From Chitinophaga pinensis (GTDB lineage Bacteria; Bacteroidota; Bacteroidia; Chitinophagales; UBA10324), in assembly GCA_945892775.1 (NCBI GenBank), contig CAMDDP010000017.1:1-54813 (forward strand): a DNA stretch of 54,813 nucleotides. Direction: 5' to 3'. The notes below the pieces were generated by a model. It was not told the origin of the DNA, did not search any database, and was given only the letters and a program-made list of their open reading frames with translations. Shown here piece after piece: positions 17,204 through 26,229 of this stretch. A program made the position numbers and the translations under genes. Each line of letters begins with the position of its first letter. The first letter of the stretch is position 1.

Positions 17204-18328
17204 ATGCAATTAAACTATTTATACAAAAAAGCACTCGCATTCGAGTGGCTATCTATTGAAGAAGGTATTTTTATTTTTGAAAATGCTCCAACATCTGAAC
17301 TGATGTTTATCGGAAATGAATTGCGTTTCAAACAAAAACCAGAAAAAGTAGTTACCTGGATTATTGACCGAAATGTGAATACCACTAATGTTTGTATTGC
17401 TAATTGTAAATTCTGTAATTTTTATCGCCGACCAGGACATGAAGAATCATACATAACCACCATTGATCAATATAAGCAAAAGATTGAAGAAACTTTTCGT
17501 TTAGGAGGTGAGCAATTGTTGTTACAAGGTGGCCACCATCCCGATTTAGGATTGAGTTTTTATGTTGAATTGTTTAAACAACTGAAATCACTATATCCAA
17601 ATTTAAAATTGCACTCTCTTGGTCCGCCAGAAATTGCACACATCACAAAACTAGAAGGGAGCACTCATTATGAAGTACTCAAAATGTTAAAGGCAGCAGG
17701 ATTGGATTCTCTGCCAGGAGCAGGGGCAGAAATATTAAACGATAGAGTTCGCCGATTAATTTCAAAAGGGAAATGTGGTGGGCAAGAGTGGTTAGATGTT
17801 ATGCGCGCTGCACACCAATTAAATCTCACCACCTCAGCTACCATGATGTTTGGTCATGTAGAAACTTTATACGAACGATTTGAACACTTGAGTTGGTTGC
17901 GACAGGTGCAATCAGAAAAACCAATTGATGCAAACGGATTTTTAGCCTTTATTCCTTGGCCATTTATGGATGAAGGAACCTTGCTGAATCGTGTTCGCGG
18001 TATAAAAAATCATGTAACTGGTGATGAATACATTCGAATGATAGCCGTCAGTAGAATTATGCTGCCAAATGTTAAAAATATTCAAGCAAGTTGGTTAACA
18101 GTTGGAAAAGAAGTGGCACAACTTTGTTTACACGCCGGAGCAAATGATTTTGGTTCAATAATGATTGAAGAAAATGTTGTTAGCGTTGCAGGTGCACCAC
18201 ATCGGTTTACTTCAAATGGAATCCAAGAAAGCATTCGTGAGGCTGGTTTCACACCGCAACTTCGCACCCAACAATATGAGTTTAGAGAATTGCCCTCGCA
18301 AATTGAACAGCAGGTGATTGCTTATTGA
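17204..18328 (+). CDS. mqnC: Cyclic dehypoxanthinyl futalosine synthase (radical SAM)
   Basis: A 374-residue radical S-adenosylmethionine enzyme of the futalosine route to menaquinone; it cyclises dehypoxanthinyl futalosine. The [4Fe-4S] cluster ligands are Cys64, Cys68 and Cys71 in CIANCKFCNFYRRPGHEESY. Family features include LGGEQLLLQGGHHPDLGL, ITKLEGSTHYEVLKMLKAAG, SLPGAGAEILNDRVR, the MMFGHVET segment and LCLHAGANDFGSIMIEENV. These distinguish MqnC from the related MqnE and from CofG/CofH. A frame using TTG at 17195 exists, but ATG 17204 gives the usual N-terminus. No other mqn gene is nearby. Menaquinone would serve the respiratory chain that drives the ATP synthase encoded 5 kb away. 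Confidence 0.95.
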   Translation: MQLNYLYKKALAFEWLSIEEGIFIFENAPTSELMFIGNELRFKQKPEKVVTWIIDRNVNTTNVCIANCKFCNFYRRPGHEESYITTIDQYKQKIEETFRLGGEQLLLQGGHHPDLGLSFYVELFKQLKSLYPNLKLHSLGPPEIAHITKLEGSTHYEVLKMLKAAGLDSLPGAGAEILNDRVRRLISKGKCGGQEWLDVMRAAHQLNLTTSATMMFGHVETLYERFEHLSWLRQVQSEKPIDANGFLAFIPWPFMDEGTLLNRVRGIKNHVTGDEYIRMIAVSRIMLPNVKNIQASWLTVGKEVAQLCLHAGANDFGSIMIEENVVSVAGAPHRFTSNGIQESIREAGFTPQLRTQQYEFRELPSQIEQQVIAY

Positions 18329-18482
18329 TTTTTTTGTTTAGTGATTCTGAGTTGAATTTTCTAAGGTCAATTTATTTAAACAAGTTGAAAAAATAATATC
18401 TCATGCCGAATGGTATGATGGCGGTTATACAGCACAATCTGCAACCTGGGCAAAGAAAGAAGCCCGATCAATAAAAGTTTGA

Positions 18483-18746
18483 TTAATATATTTTTCAACT
18501 GAGCGAAGCGCGGATGGAAAAGATTTCGAAACAATTGGCAGAGTTGAAGGTCACGGAACCAGTCTTGTTAAAATCGAATACAGTTTCAAAAAAGAAACCC
18601 CTTTAAAGGGCACCTCATATTACAGATTAAAACAAGTTGACTTTGATGGTCGGTTTTCATATAGTCCAATTCAATCGCTTAACAATGCTCAGGTTGTTTT
18701 AACCGCCGCCGATGTTAATGATAAAAAAAGATTCGATGAATTGTAA
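18483..18746 (+). pseudogene. Relic of a T9SS cargo protein (fragment near its C-terminal region)
   Basis: This open stretch has no start codon and encodes LIYFSTERSADGKDFETIG and then LKGTSYYRLKQVDFDGRFSY, the conserved segment that normally precedes the sorting domain in many Bacteroidota cargo proteins (usual form YFTVERSADG...YYRLKQTDFDG). It begins right after a stop and ends with LNNAQ and a short unrelated tail before TAA, so both the front of the protein and the sorting domain are missing. Just upstream, a 35-codon open stretch (about 18359-18482) in another frame reads VNLFKQVEKIISHAEWYDGG and resembles nothing I recognise. Confidence 0.65.
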
Positions 18747-18754
18747 GAGAGATA

Positions 18755-18762
18755 TATATTTG
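18755..18762 (+). promoter_or_regulatory. Candidate -7 element for the lipoprotein gene
   Basis: TATATTTG matches TAnnTTTG and lies 46 bases before the ATG at 18809. No convincing -33 element is seen at the right distance. Confidence 0.3.
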
Positions 18763-18808
18763 AGAAAAAAATAAAGAGAAACAAATCTTCGCCAATTTAT
18801 ACATAGTT

Positions 18809-19330
18809 ATGGGCAAAATGAAAAATAATATAAAAAAAAACAATCTCATTCTGGGATCATTGTTAGCAGTTACATTAATAATTACAGTTGCTTCTTGTAA
18901 AAAGGAAGCCGCTTTAACCGACGAACAAAAAGTTGAAACTGCACTTGATGAATTTGTTTCTCAACTTGTTTTAACTCCTCCTACTACAACTGATCTTTCT
19001 GGTAGAATAAAAGATTATATGCTCATTAATCCTACATTTTTTTTTGGATCAACAGTTACCCTATTAGATACCTTAAAAATAGCTACCTATAGTCCTTATT
19101 GGTACAGAGTAAATAATACCCTTACTCTAACAGCTGATTTGTTGGCAGATACTTCTTACCATATTAATAATCAATTATGGCTTCGGCAACCTATTGATGG
19201 CGGAATGTCAATATGGACAAATCCTTATTTTGATGCTGGCGGAGGAAATATATGGATGAAAACACGCTCAGTTCCTGTTTATGTAAATGGAAAAATAATA
19301 GCTGTAGCAACAACAGATTTAGCACTTTAA
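18809..19330 (+). CDS. Hypothetical lipoprotein
   Basis: A 173-residue protein with a lipoprotein signal peptide: basic start MGKMKNNIKKNN, hydrophobic core LILGSLLAVTLIITV and lipobox VASC followed by KKE. The mature part has no family I recognise. It contains a helical stretch (LTDEQKVETALDEFVSQLVL), then aromatic-rich segments (TYSPYWYRVNNTLTL, WTNPYFDAGGGNIWMKT) ending in a strand-rich tail. Lys-Lys after the Cys does not rule out outer-membrane or surface export in Bacteroidota. It is probably monocistronic: the gaps on both sides exceed 300 bases. Confidence 0.7.
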   Translation: MGKMKNNIKKNNLILGSLLAVTLIITVASCKKEAALTDEQKVETALDEFVSQLVLTPPTTTDLSGRIKDYMLINPTFFFGSTVTLLDTLKIATYSPYWYRVNNTLTLTADLLADTSYHINNQLWLRQPIDGGMSIWTNPYFDAGGGNIWMKTRSVPVYVNGKIIAVATTDLAL

Positions 19331-19631
19331 AACTAGAATAGGGGGGCTCAATTTTAACAATCTACAATATGATCATATTGAAAAATGGTATTGAGATAAC
19401 AAAGCTTATTTCAAAAAATAATTTAATCTTATTTATAACGATATTCAAGAAAAGCAGATTGCTCAAAGTTGAAACAAACAATTAAGTTGCTAAAAGAATA
19501 AGCCAACCCTTAACAGCACCTACCCTAAAGGCGGGGTTTCGTGTTCCAAAGACAGTTTTGTAGTTAATCAAACATTGATTCTTGCCATTTCAGAAAAATT
19601 ATTTTGTTAAATTCTATTTTACCTTTCGAGC
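19331..19631. other. 301-base gap before the helicase gene
   Basis: AT-rich sequence without an intact gene. It holds a perfect 16-base palindrome at 19365-19380 and short coding-like stretches broken by stops (for example NNLQYDHIEKWY followed by TGA). A TACCTTTC element at 19620-19627 nearly matches a -7 box but sits too close to the GTG start to be confident. Confidence 0.5.
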
Positions 19632-21875
19632 GTGCAAAAGAATGATGAGTCGAATGAAATATTCCAAATGGCTGCGCGGTTTGTTAATCATACCGATCGC
19701 GATATTTTTTTAACAGGTAAGGCCGGAACAGGGAAAACCACTTTTTTAAAATTCATTAAAGACAACACTTATAAAAAAACTGTGGTAGTTGCTCCAACTG
19801 GTGTAGCAGCAATTAATGCGGGTGGGGTAACGATGCATTCTTTTTTTCAGCTGCCATTCGGTCCTTTTCTTCCTGTAAAATCCAGAACTTGGAATGAAAA
19901 TGTTTCGGATCAGTATTCACTGTTAAAAAATATTCGCTTTACTGCTGAGAAGCGCGAGCTGATTCGCGAACTAGAGTTGCTTGTGATTGATGAAATATCA
20001 ATGGTTCGCGCTGATATGTTAGATGCGGTGGATATAATACTTCGCCATTTCAGAAACAAATTAACACAACCATTTGGAGGGGTTCAGGTTTTATATATCG
20101 GCGATTTGTTTCAGTTGCCTCCTGTTGCTAAACAAGAGGAGTGGAATTTGTTGAGTGAGTTTTATGAGAGTCCATTCTTTTTTCATGCGCAGGTAATTCA
20201 GCAATCACAACCAGTTTACATAGAGTTGAAAAAGATATACAGACAGACGGAAGGAGTTTTCATTAATATATTAAATAACATTCGTAATAATTCTGTTACC
20301 GATTCAGATTTGGAAATTCTGCATGATAAATATCACCCATCTTTTATACCTCCCGAAAACGAACACTACATCACACTTACAACACATAATTATAAAGCCG
20401 ATGAGATCAACTCAACGCGATTAAATAAATTGCCTGGTAAACTGCATTTGTTTTCAGGGAAAATTGAAAAAGAATTTAGCGAGAAAGCACTTCCCGTGGA
20501 AATGAATTTGCAATTAAAAGAAGGGGCGCAAATAATGTTTATCAAAAATGATAAAGGCGAAGTTAAAAGATACTACAATGGAAAAATAGGAACCATAAAA
20601 ATAATTGTTGGCGAAAAAATATTTATTGCGTTTCCAAATGAAACGGAAGAACTAGAGTTGGATAAAGAAACCTGGAAAAATATTCGTTATTCATTTGATC
20701 GGAATAAAAATCAGTTGAACGAAGAAGAGATTGGAACGTACACACAGTACCCTATTCGCCTTGCTTGGGCAATAACGATTCATAAAAGTCAAGGACTAAC
20801 TTTTGAGAAAGCAATTATTGATGCGGGCGATTCATTTGCAGCCGGACAGGTGTATGTGGCGTTGAGTCGTTTAACTGGAATGGATGGGCTGATTTTATAT
20901 TCTAAAATTTTACATCAATCTATTTCAACTGATGGGCGGGTTTTATCTTTTTCAAAATCAGAGTTGAATAAAGAATTGCTGAAGGAAAATTTACAGATTG
21001 AGCAAAAAATATTTATCAGTCGCTCCTTATTAAAATTTTATGATTGGGAAAAATTAGTTGAAACCTTTAATGAGTTCAATGAAGAATTAATTCATCGTCA
21101 GGTGGCCGATAAAAAATCTACTGCTAAATGGTCGATTGAGTTATTAGAAAAAATTATAAAACAAAATGAAGTTGCAAATAAATTTGTGTTACAGTTAGAG
21201 GGATTGTTAGCGACTGCTGAATTTGACAATTTTCAACACTTGCATCATCGGATAGATTCTGCTTCAACATTCTTTATCAAAGAATTGAATGAAATTATTG
21301 AAGGAATAAAAAAGTATTCGGAAGAAAATAAGCTGAAAAAGAAAACTAAAAAATATTTAAATGGACTTCAAACGCTATTGATAGTTTTAGAAAGAAAAAA
21401 AATTCAGTTGAAACAATCCATTCAATTTGCAGAAGCATTAATGAAAGGAAGAAGTCCAAATGATTTATTGGAACTCGTTGAAAAGCAAAATGAAATTCCG
21501 ATAAATACAACTCAGTTGATTCAAACAACAAAATCAACAAAGCCGAAAAAAGGCGATACAAACCGTACCAGTTTTGAATTATTCAAAGAAGGAAAGACAG
21601 TTAAGGAAATTGCAAAGGATCGAGATTTGGCGGTCAGCACAATTATGGGACACCTTTTATCATTTATTTTAACTGGAGAGATTATGGTCACCGAAGTTTT
21701 ATCAATTCAGAAAATTAAAATTATTTTAAAATCTATTGAAGAATCGCCTAATGATCTCAGTTCAGCTATTAAAGAAAAATTAGGGGACGAGTTCTCGTAT
21801 TCTGACATAAAAGCGGTGATGAATCATAAAAAATGGCTAGAATCAAAGAATATTTCTAGTTCAAAAGAAGGATGA
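19632..21875 (+). CDS. PIF1-like DNA helicase with C-terminal helix-turn-helix (HTH_40) domain
   Basis: A 747-residue superfamily 1 helicase. Walker A is at residues 29-37 (GKAGTGKTT), motif Ia VVVAPTGVAAINAGG, Walker B LLVIDEISMVRADML, motif III YIGDLFQLPPV, and the C-terminal motifs IRLAWAITIHKSQGLTFEKA and VYVALSRLTGMDGL, which are typical of PIF1/RecD-like enzymes. After a charged, helical linker comes an HTH_40 domain (FELFKEGKTVKEIAKDRDLA, then VSTIMGHLLSFILTGE) of the type also fused to RecQ helicases. The start is GTG. It probably unwinds DNA at replication or repair intermediates; the HTH may bind DNA. Confidence 0.9.
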   Translation: MQKNDESNEIFQMAARFVNHTDRDIFLTGKAGTGKTTFLKFIKDNTYKKTVVVAPTGVAAINAGGVTMHSFFQLPFGPFLPVKSRTWNENVSDQYSLLKNIRFTAEKRELIRELELLVIDEISMVRADMLDAVDIILRHFRNKLTQPFGGVQVLYIGDLFQLPPVAKQEEWNLLSEFYESPFFFHAQVIQQSQPVYIELKKIYRQTEGVFINILNNIRNNSVTDSDLEILHDKYHPSFIPPENEHYITLTTHNYKADEINSTRLNKLPGKLHLFSGKIEKEFSEKALPVEMNLQLKEGAQIMFIKNDKGEVKRYYNGKIGTIKIIVGEKIFIAFPNETEELELDKETWKNIRYSFDRNKNQLNEEEIGTYTQYPIRLAWAITIHKSQGLTFEKAIIDAGDSFAAGQVYVALSRLTGMDGLILYSKILHQSISTDGRVLSFSKSELNKELLKENLQIEQKIFISRSLLKFYDWEKLVETFNEFNEELIHRQVADKKSTAKWSIELLEKIIKQNEVANKFVLQLEGLLATAEFDNFQHLHHRIDSASTFFIKELNEIIEGIKKYSEENKLKKKTKKYLNGLQTLLIVLERKKIQLKQSIQFAEALMKGRSPNDLLELVEKQNEIPINTTQLIQTTKSTKPKKGDTNRTSFELFKEGKTVKEIAKDRDLAVSTIMGHLLSFILTGEIMVTEVLSIQKIKIILKSIEESPNDLSSAIKEKLGDEFSYSDIKAVMNHKKWLESKNISSSKEG

Positions 21876-21883
21876 TTTATTTC

Positions 21884-21904
21884 GGCAAGACCTTTTTGCC
21901 TTTT
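21884..21904 (+). terminator. Weak hairpin after the helicase gene
   Basis: GGCAA pairs with TTGCC across a seven-base loop, followed by TTTT. The stem is only five base pairs, so this is a tentative terminator. Confidence 0.3.
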
Positions 21905-21967
21905 AATGTATTATATCAAGGCAACTTTTTTAAAATGATGGCGTAATGGCTGTCAAATACCTTTTAG

Positions 21968-22513
21968 ATGATAAAGTCACGTATTCAATTGCTTCCTACA
22001 ACTTCGTTAAAATTAAAGACTAAAAACACACTTAAATATTCAACCTATGGGGTGTGTTTTGCATTGCTTTTTTGTTGTGGTTTTTTTGCTTATCAAATGA
22101 TTGGCAATAGTGAAAATGTAAAAGCTGGCCACAAGAAAAAATTCCATATTTCAAATTTCGAAGATGGTTATAAAGGTGAAATTGCTGCAGCTGTTGAGGC
22201 AGAAGTAACTACAACAAATGATAGTATGTTCATTGAATTTCTATCTGTTGATCAAAGTGAAATTCGTAGTGCTGTTTTAAATATTAGTTCTGCTGGAATA
22301 GAGAATGAAAAAAACATTCAAGAAGCAAAAGTTTTTACCGCTCTTTCTTCACCTAATGGGCAGAATTATCGAATATCCTTAGCATTAAAAAATTTGCCGG
22401 ATAAAATTTTAATTCAAGCTAAGGTGAATTTTAAATCGCCTAGTATTGAAGAAGCCCAAGAAGTTAAAAGCAATTTTACTTTTGATAAAAAAACAAGTTC
22501 AGTATCATTATAA
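21968..22513 (+). CDS. Hypothetical protein with one N-terminal membrane helix
   Basis: A 181-residue protein I do not recognise. The first 32 residues are basic and cytosolic (KLKTKNTLKYSTY). One membrane helix follows (GVCFALLFCCGFFAYQMI), and the rest (residues 51-181) would lie in the periplasm. That part is strand-rich and ends with PDKILIQAKVNFKSPSIEE and VKSNFTFDKKTSSVSL, giving the feel of a beta-sandwich. No cleavage site is obvious, so it is probably anchored. It is 92 bases after the helicase and converges with atpG across a strong terminator. Confidence 0.6.
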   Translation: MIKSRIQLLPTTSLKLKTKNTLKYSTYGVCFALLFCCGFFAYQMIGNSENVKAGHKKKFHISNFEDGYKGEIAAAVEAEVTTTNDSMFIEFLSVDQSEIRSAVLNISSAGIENEKNIQEAKVFTALSSPNGQNYRISLALKNLPDKILIQAKVNFKSPSIEEAQEVKSNFTFDKKTSSVSL

Positions 22514-22538
22514 GGATGAAATAAGGGTTCTAAATCCA

Positions 22539-22581
22539 GCCATAAAAAAGCCCTCCGATTTTCGGGGGGCTTTTTTATGGC
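22539..22581. terminator. Bidirectional intrinsic terminator after the atp operon
   Basis: The arm GCCATAAAAAAGCCC pairs with GGGCTTTTTTATGGC around a GC-rich inner stem, with T-runs readable in both directions. It separates the plus-strand hypothetical gene ending at 22513 from the minus-strand atpG ending at 22600. Confidence 0.9.
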
Positions 22582-22599
22582 TGCTTTTTTTAGAAAATA

Positions 22600-23487
22600 T
22601 TAAGCTTCGGCCAAAGCATTTGCTCCACTAACAATTTCATTTAATTCAGTGGTGATAGCTGCTTGTCGCGCGCGGTTATAAGTGATGCGCAAATCTTTCA
22701 GCATTTCGTTTGCGTTTTCTGATGCTTTATCCATTGCGGTCATTCTTGCTCCGTGTTCTGAGGCATTGCTATCAAGCAATACTTTAAAAAATTGAGTGTT
22801 TAATATTTTGGGAATCAGGTAGGTCAAAATTTCTTCCTTGCCTGGTTCATAAATAAAATCCTTATTTGTTTTTTTACCTGATGTTGAATTCACTTTTGCA
22901 ACCGGAAGAAATGCTTCTTCAGTAAAAATTTGTGTCGCCGCATTTTTAAACTGACTGTAAATAACTTCAATCTTGTCGTAAGTCTTATCTGAATATTTTT
23001 CCATTAAGAATTTACTAACCATGGATGCTTGTTCAAAATTAAGTGTGCTGAAAAGCTGGTAGTAATCTGAATTCACATTGTAATTCAACCGACGGAAATA
23101 TTCATTTGCCTTTTTTCCTATTGGAAGTATGGTGAGTTTGCCAGCTTCTTTTTGTACAGAATATTTTTCAGCAATTGCTTTTCGTGCAACCTTAATAATA
23201 TTGGAGTTGAACCCTCCACACAATCCTCTGTCGGAAGTAACCACCACCAACAATATATTTTTTATTTCGCGGTCTTTTGCAAAGTCAATACTTAAGTCTC
23301 CTGACGAACCTGAAACGATATTTGAAAGCATATCATTCAGTTTATTTGAGTAAGGTCTCATCTGAACAATACGGTCTTGTGCACGACGCAACTTAGCAGC
23401 ACTCACCATTTTCATGGCTTTAGTTATCTGCTGTGTATTGGTGACAGATTTTATTCGATTCCGTACTTCTTTAAGATTCGCTCCCAT
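22600..23487 (-). CDS. atpG: F1F0 ATP synthase gamma subunit
   Basis: A 295-residue central-stalk subunit that rotates inside the F1 hexamer. The N-terminal coiled-coil helix carries KEVRNRIKSVTNTQQITKAM followed by KMVSAAKLRRAQ, and the C-terminal helix MTAMDKASENANEMLKDLRI runs on to YNRARQAAITTELNEIVSGA; both are diagnostic. The SDRGLCGGFNSNI segment in the Rossmann-like part is also conserved. It is the last gene of atpB-E-F-H-A-G, three bases after atpA, and is followed by a strong terminator. Confidence 0.97.
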   Translation of the reverse strand: MGANLKEVRNRIKSVTNTQQITKAMKMVSAAKLRRAQDRIVQMRPYSNKLNDMLSNIVSGSSGDLSIDFAKDREIKNILLVVVTSDRGLCGGFNSNIIKVARKAIAEKYSVQKEAGKLTILPIGKKANEYFRRLNYNVNSDYYQLFSTLNFEQASMVSKFLMEKYSDKTYDKIEVIYSQFKNAATQIFTEEAFLPVAKVNSTSGKKTNKDFIYEPGKEEILTYLIPKILNTQFFKVLLDSNASEHGARMTAMDKASENANEMLKDLRITYNRARQAAITTELNEIVSGANALAEA

Positions 23488-23490
23488 TTT

Positions 23491-25071
23491 TTACTTGTAA
23501 TATCTTACTTCAACTTCTTTTGCTACAGTTTTCAAAACACTTGTTTCAGCATCACCTATAATTCCATTGCGAAGATTATCTAATACATTTTTGTGTTTTG
23601 CTTCAAGCACATTTAACAAATCCTCTTCAAATTCTTTCACTCTTGTAACCGGAATGTTTTGCAACAAACCATTTGTTCCCAAATAAATAATGGCAACTTG
23701 TTTTTCAACTGAAAGCGGTGAGAATTGTTTTTGCTTCAACACTTCTACATTGCGCGCTCCTTTATCCAATACATTTTTTGTAGCCGCATCCAAATCAGAA
23801 CCGAACTTTGAGAATGCTTCCAACTCACGATACTGTGCCTGATCTAATTTTAAAGTACCAGCCACTTTCTTCATTGACTTAATCTGTGCATTACCACCCA
23901 CACGAGATACAGAAATACCCACATTGATTGCTGGACGAATACCTGCGTTGAACAGATTTGATTCTAAGAATATTTGACCATCAGTAATAGAAATTACATT
24001 GGTAGGAATGTAAGCACTCACATCACCAGCTTGCGTTTCAATAATCGGAAGAGCCGTTAATGAACCTCCACCTTTTACCAAGTGACGAATACTTTCAGGT
24101 AAGTCATTCATCTGTTTAGCAATACTATCGTTACTGTTCACTTTTGCAGCACGCTCCAATAAACGGGAGTGTAAGTAAAACACATCACCTGGATATGCCT
24201 CACGACCCGGAGGGCGACGAAGCAATAATGAAACCTCGCGATACGAAACCGCTTGTTTCGATAAATCATCATAAATAATTAATGCAGGGCGACCAGTGTC
24301 ACGGAAAAATTCTCCGATTGAACATCCGGCAAATGGTGCAAAGAATTGTAATGGTGCGGGGTCAGATGCAGAAGCTGTAACAATAGTTGTGTAGGCCATT
24401 GCTCCATGTTCCTCCAATGTTTTTGCAACTGTTGCAACTGTAGAATTCTTTTGACCAGAGGCAACATAAATACAATAGACAGGTTGACCTTTATCGTAAA
24501 ATTCTTTTTGATTAATAATTGTATCGAGTGCAATGGCAGTCTTTCCGGTTTGGCGGTCACCAATAATCAACTCACGCTGACCACGCCCAATCGGAATCAT
24601 TGCATCAATGGCTTTGATACCGGTTTGCAAAGGTTCCTTTACTGGCTCACGATAAATTACACCGGGAGCTTTGCGCTCCAAAGGCATTTCGTATAGCTCT
24701 CCCTTGATTGGTCCTTTACCATCGATTGGATGACCGAGTGTATTCACAACACGACCAACCATTCCTTCGCCCACCATAATGGAAGCGATTTTACCGGTGC
24801 GGCGCACAGTATCACCTTCTTTAATTTTATCGCTTGAACCCATTAACACCGCACCCACATTATCTTCCTCAAGGTTTAACACGATAGCTTTTATGCCATC
24901 TTCAAATTCAATCAGCTCACCTGCACGAGCTTTTGTTAAGCCATAGATGCGCGCAATACCGTCGCCCACCTGCAAAACGGTTCCCACTTCTTCCAATTCA
25001 GCAGCAGATTTAAAATTTGAAAGCTGCTGGCGGAGTATCGCGGATATTTCATCAGGTTTTACTTCTGCCAT
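23491..25071 (-). CDS. atpA: F1F0 ATP synthase alpha subunit
   Basis: A 526-residue non-catalytic nucleotide-binding subunit of F1. It begins [20 protein letters not shown] and has the P-loop [15 protein letters not shown], the alpha-specific [20 protein letters not shown], and [20 protein letters not shown]. The arginine finger region is [16 protein letters not shown]. Length is slightly above the usual 500-515, as in other Bacteroidota. It is two bases downstream of atpH and three upstream of atpG. Confidence 0.98.
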   Translation of the reverse strand: MAEVKPDEISAILRQQLSNFKSAAELEEVGTVLQVGDGIARIYGLTKARAGELIEFEDGIKAIVLNLEEDNVGAVLMGSSDKIKEGDTVRRTGKIASIMVGEGMVGRVVNTLGHPIDGKGPIKGELYEMPLERKAPGVIYREPVKEPLQTGIKAIDAMIPIGRGQRELIIGDRQTGKTAIALDTIINQKEFYDKGQPVYCIYVASGQKNSTVATVAKTLEEHGAMAYTTIVTASASDPAPLQFFAPFAGCSIGEFFRDTGRPALIIYDDLSKQAVSYREVSLLLRRPPGREAYPGDVFYLHSRLLERAAKVNSNDSIAKQMNDLPESIRHLVKGGGSLTALPIIETQAGDVSAYIPTNVISITDGQIFLESNLFNAGIRPAINVGISVSRVGGNAQIKSMKKVAGTLKLDQAQYRELEAFSKFGSDLDAATKNVLDKGARNVEVLKQKQFSPLSVEKQVAIIYLGTNGLLQNIPVTRVKEFEEDLLNVLEAKHKNVLDNLRNGIIGDAETSVLKTVAKEVEVRYYK

Positions 25072-25073
25072 GT

Positions 25074-25634
25074 TTAGTATTTTTTAATGTATGAATTATC
25101 TAAGAAATTATCGTCTATTACTTCTAATGCACGGGCAATGCTGGTGTCAAACATTTTATCACCGTACTGCAACACAAATCCGCCAATTAATTTTTCGTCA
25201 ACCTTGGTTTTAAATTCAACATTCGATACTGAAGAATCTGTTTTTAGCAATTCAAGTATGTTGGTTAAAATATAATTGTCAACCGGAATCGGAGTGGTGA
25301 CTGTAACTACTGTAATACCTTTCTTTCTATTGTACTGTGCTATAAACTCTGCTGCAAACTCAGGTAAAAATTCTTCGCGTCGTTTGCTAATTACTAATTT
25401 AAAAAATTCTTTTGTGATGGTATTGAATTGCGAACCAAAAATCTGGTCAACAATTTTTTGTTTCTTGTCAGTATGAATGACCGGATTTCTTAAAAGCAAT
25501 AATAACTCGCGAACATTTTTAAGCACTTCGTTAAAATAACTCACATCATTAAAAACCTCCGTCAATTGATTTTTCTCAATGGCTAAATCAAGTAGAGATT
25601 TTGCATAACGCGCCGATAAACGATACGATGACAT
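25074..25634 (-). CDS. atpH: F1F0 ATP synthase delta subunit
   Basis: A 186-residue peripheral-stalk protein that joins F1 to subunit b. The N-terminal helical domain is [20 protein letters not shown], and the middle contains [20 protein letters not shown], the usual delta signature. The C-terminal [20 protein letters not shown] matches the conserved G-x-x-x-x-x-x-D-x-S-x-x-x-x-L motif. It sits four bases after atpF and two before atpA, in the standard order. Confidence 0.95.
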   Translation of the reverse strand: MSSYRLSARYAKSLLDLAIEKNQLTEVFNDVSYFNEVLKNVRELLLLLRNPVIHTDKKQKIVDQIFGSQFNTITKEFFKLVISKRREEFLPEFAAEFIAQYNRKKGITVVTVTTPIPVDNYILTNILELLKTDSSVSNVEFKTKVDEKLIGGFVLQYGDKMFDTSIARALEVIDDNFLDNSYIKKY

Positions 25635-25638
25635 TTGC

Positions 25639-26133
25639 TTAGTTCAGTTTTGATTGTTCAATCAATGTATTGATGTACTTTACCTGTTCATCCTTGCTGT
25701 GCAATTCACGACGAAGAATTTTTTCTGAAACTTCCAATACTAAGTTTCCTGCAGCATTTTTTACTTCAATGATTGCGGCCATTTTCTGATTGTCAATTTC
25801 ACGCTTCGCTTCTTCAATCATTTTTGCTCCTTCTGATTTTGCTTTGTCACGCGCTTCACCAATAATGGCATCCTTCATATCTTTTGCTTCTTTCAAAATC
25901 AAGCTGCGTTCCTGCCTTGCTTCATTCAACAATGCTTCGTGCTGACTTTTCATAGCAGCCATTTCCAACTTTGTTTTTTCGGCTGTGTTTAATGCTTCAG
26001 CAATAGTTTTTTCACGGTCGTTCAATCCTTTCAAGATCGGTTTCCATGCAAATTTTGTCAATATAAAAATCAGCGACAACAAAATTATTGTTGTCCAGAT
26101 GATGAGGCCGAGTTCGGGTTTTAAAAGTTCCAT
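25639..26133 (-). CDS. atpF: F1F0 ATP synthase subunit b
   Basis: A 164-residue subunit of the peripheral stalk. One membrane helix near the N-terminus (LGLIIWTTIILLSLIFILTKFAW, followed by KPIL) is the classical b-subunit start. The rest is a long charged coiled coil (LNDREKTIAEALNTAEKTKL and onward to KMIEEAKREIDNQK) ending in LILR-type amphipathic helices. It is separated from atpE by 96 bases that contain a strong minus-strand terminator hairpin, which may lower its expression relative to atpE. Confidence 0.95.
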   Translation of the reverse strand: MELLKPELGLIIWTTIILLSLIFILTKFAWKPILKGLNDREKTIAEALNTAEKTKLEMAAMKSQHEALLNEARQERSLILKEAKDMKDAIIGEARDKAKSEGAKMIEEAKREIDNQKMAAIIEVKNAAGNLVLEVSEKILRRELHSKDEQVKYINTLIEQSKLN

Positions 26134-26178
26134 TTTTTATAAAAAATTTTAAAATCAAAAATCAAAATTGTTCCAATC

Positions 26179-26219
26179 AAAAAAACTGCTTCCTCCACCA
26201 ACCGTATTGGAAGCAGTTT
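26179..26219 (-). terminator. Strong intrinsic terminator inside the atp operon, between atpE and atpF
   Basis: On the minus strand AAACTGCTTCC (26219-26209) pairs perfectly over 11 bases with GGAAGCAGTTT (26193-26183), with a 15-base loop, followed by a run of seven T. All features of a Rho-independent terminator are present. It lies after atpE and before atpF in the direction of transcription. Confidence 0.85.
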
Positions 26220-26229
26220 GCTTTTTTGT

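Larger units (their letters stand above)
18329..18808. other. 480-base gap between mqnC and the lipoprotein gene
   Basis: Apart from the cargo relic and a candidate -7 element, I see no intact gene, RNA or clear terminator here. The decayed coding sequence suggests the remains of a deleted gene rather than a regulatory region. Confidence 0.5.

Noticed and set aside
19600-19627. Promoter for the helicase gene (TTTG and TACCTTTC)
   Set aside because: The spacing is only 13 bases, the -7 box has a mismatch, and it ends five bases before the start codon.
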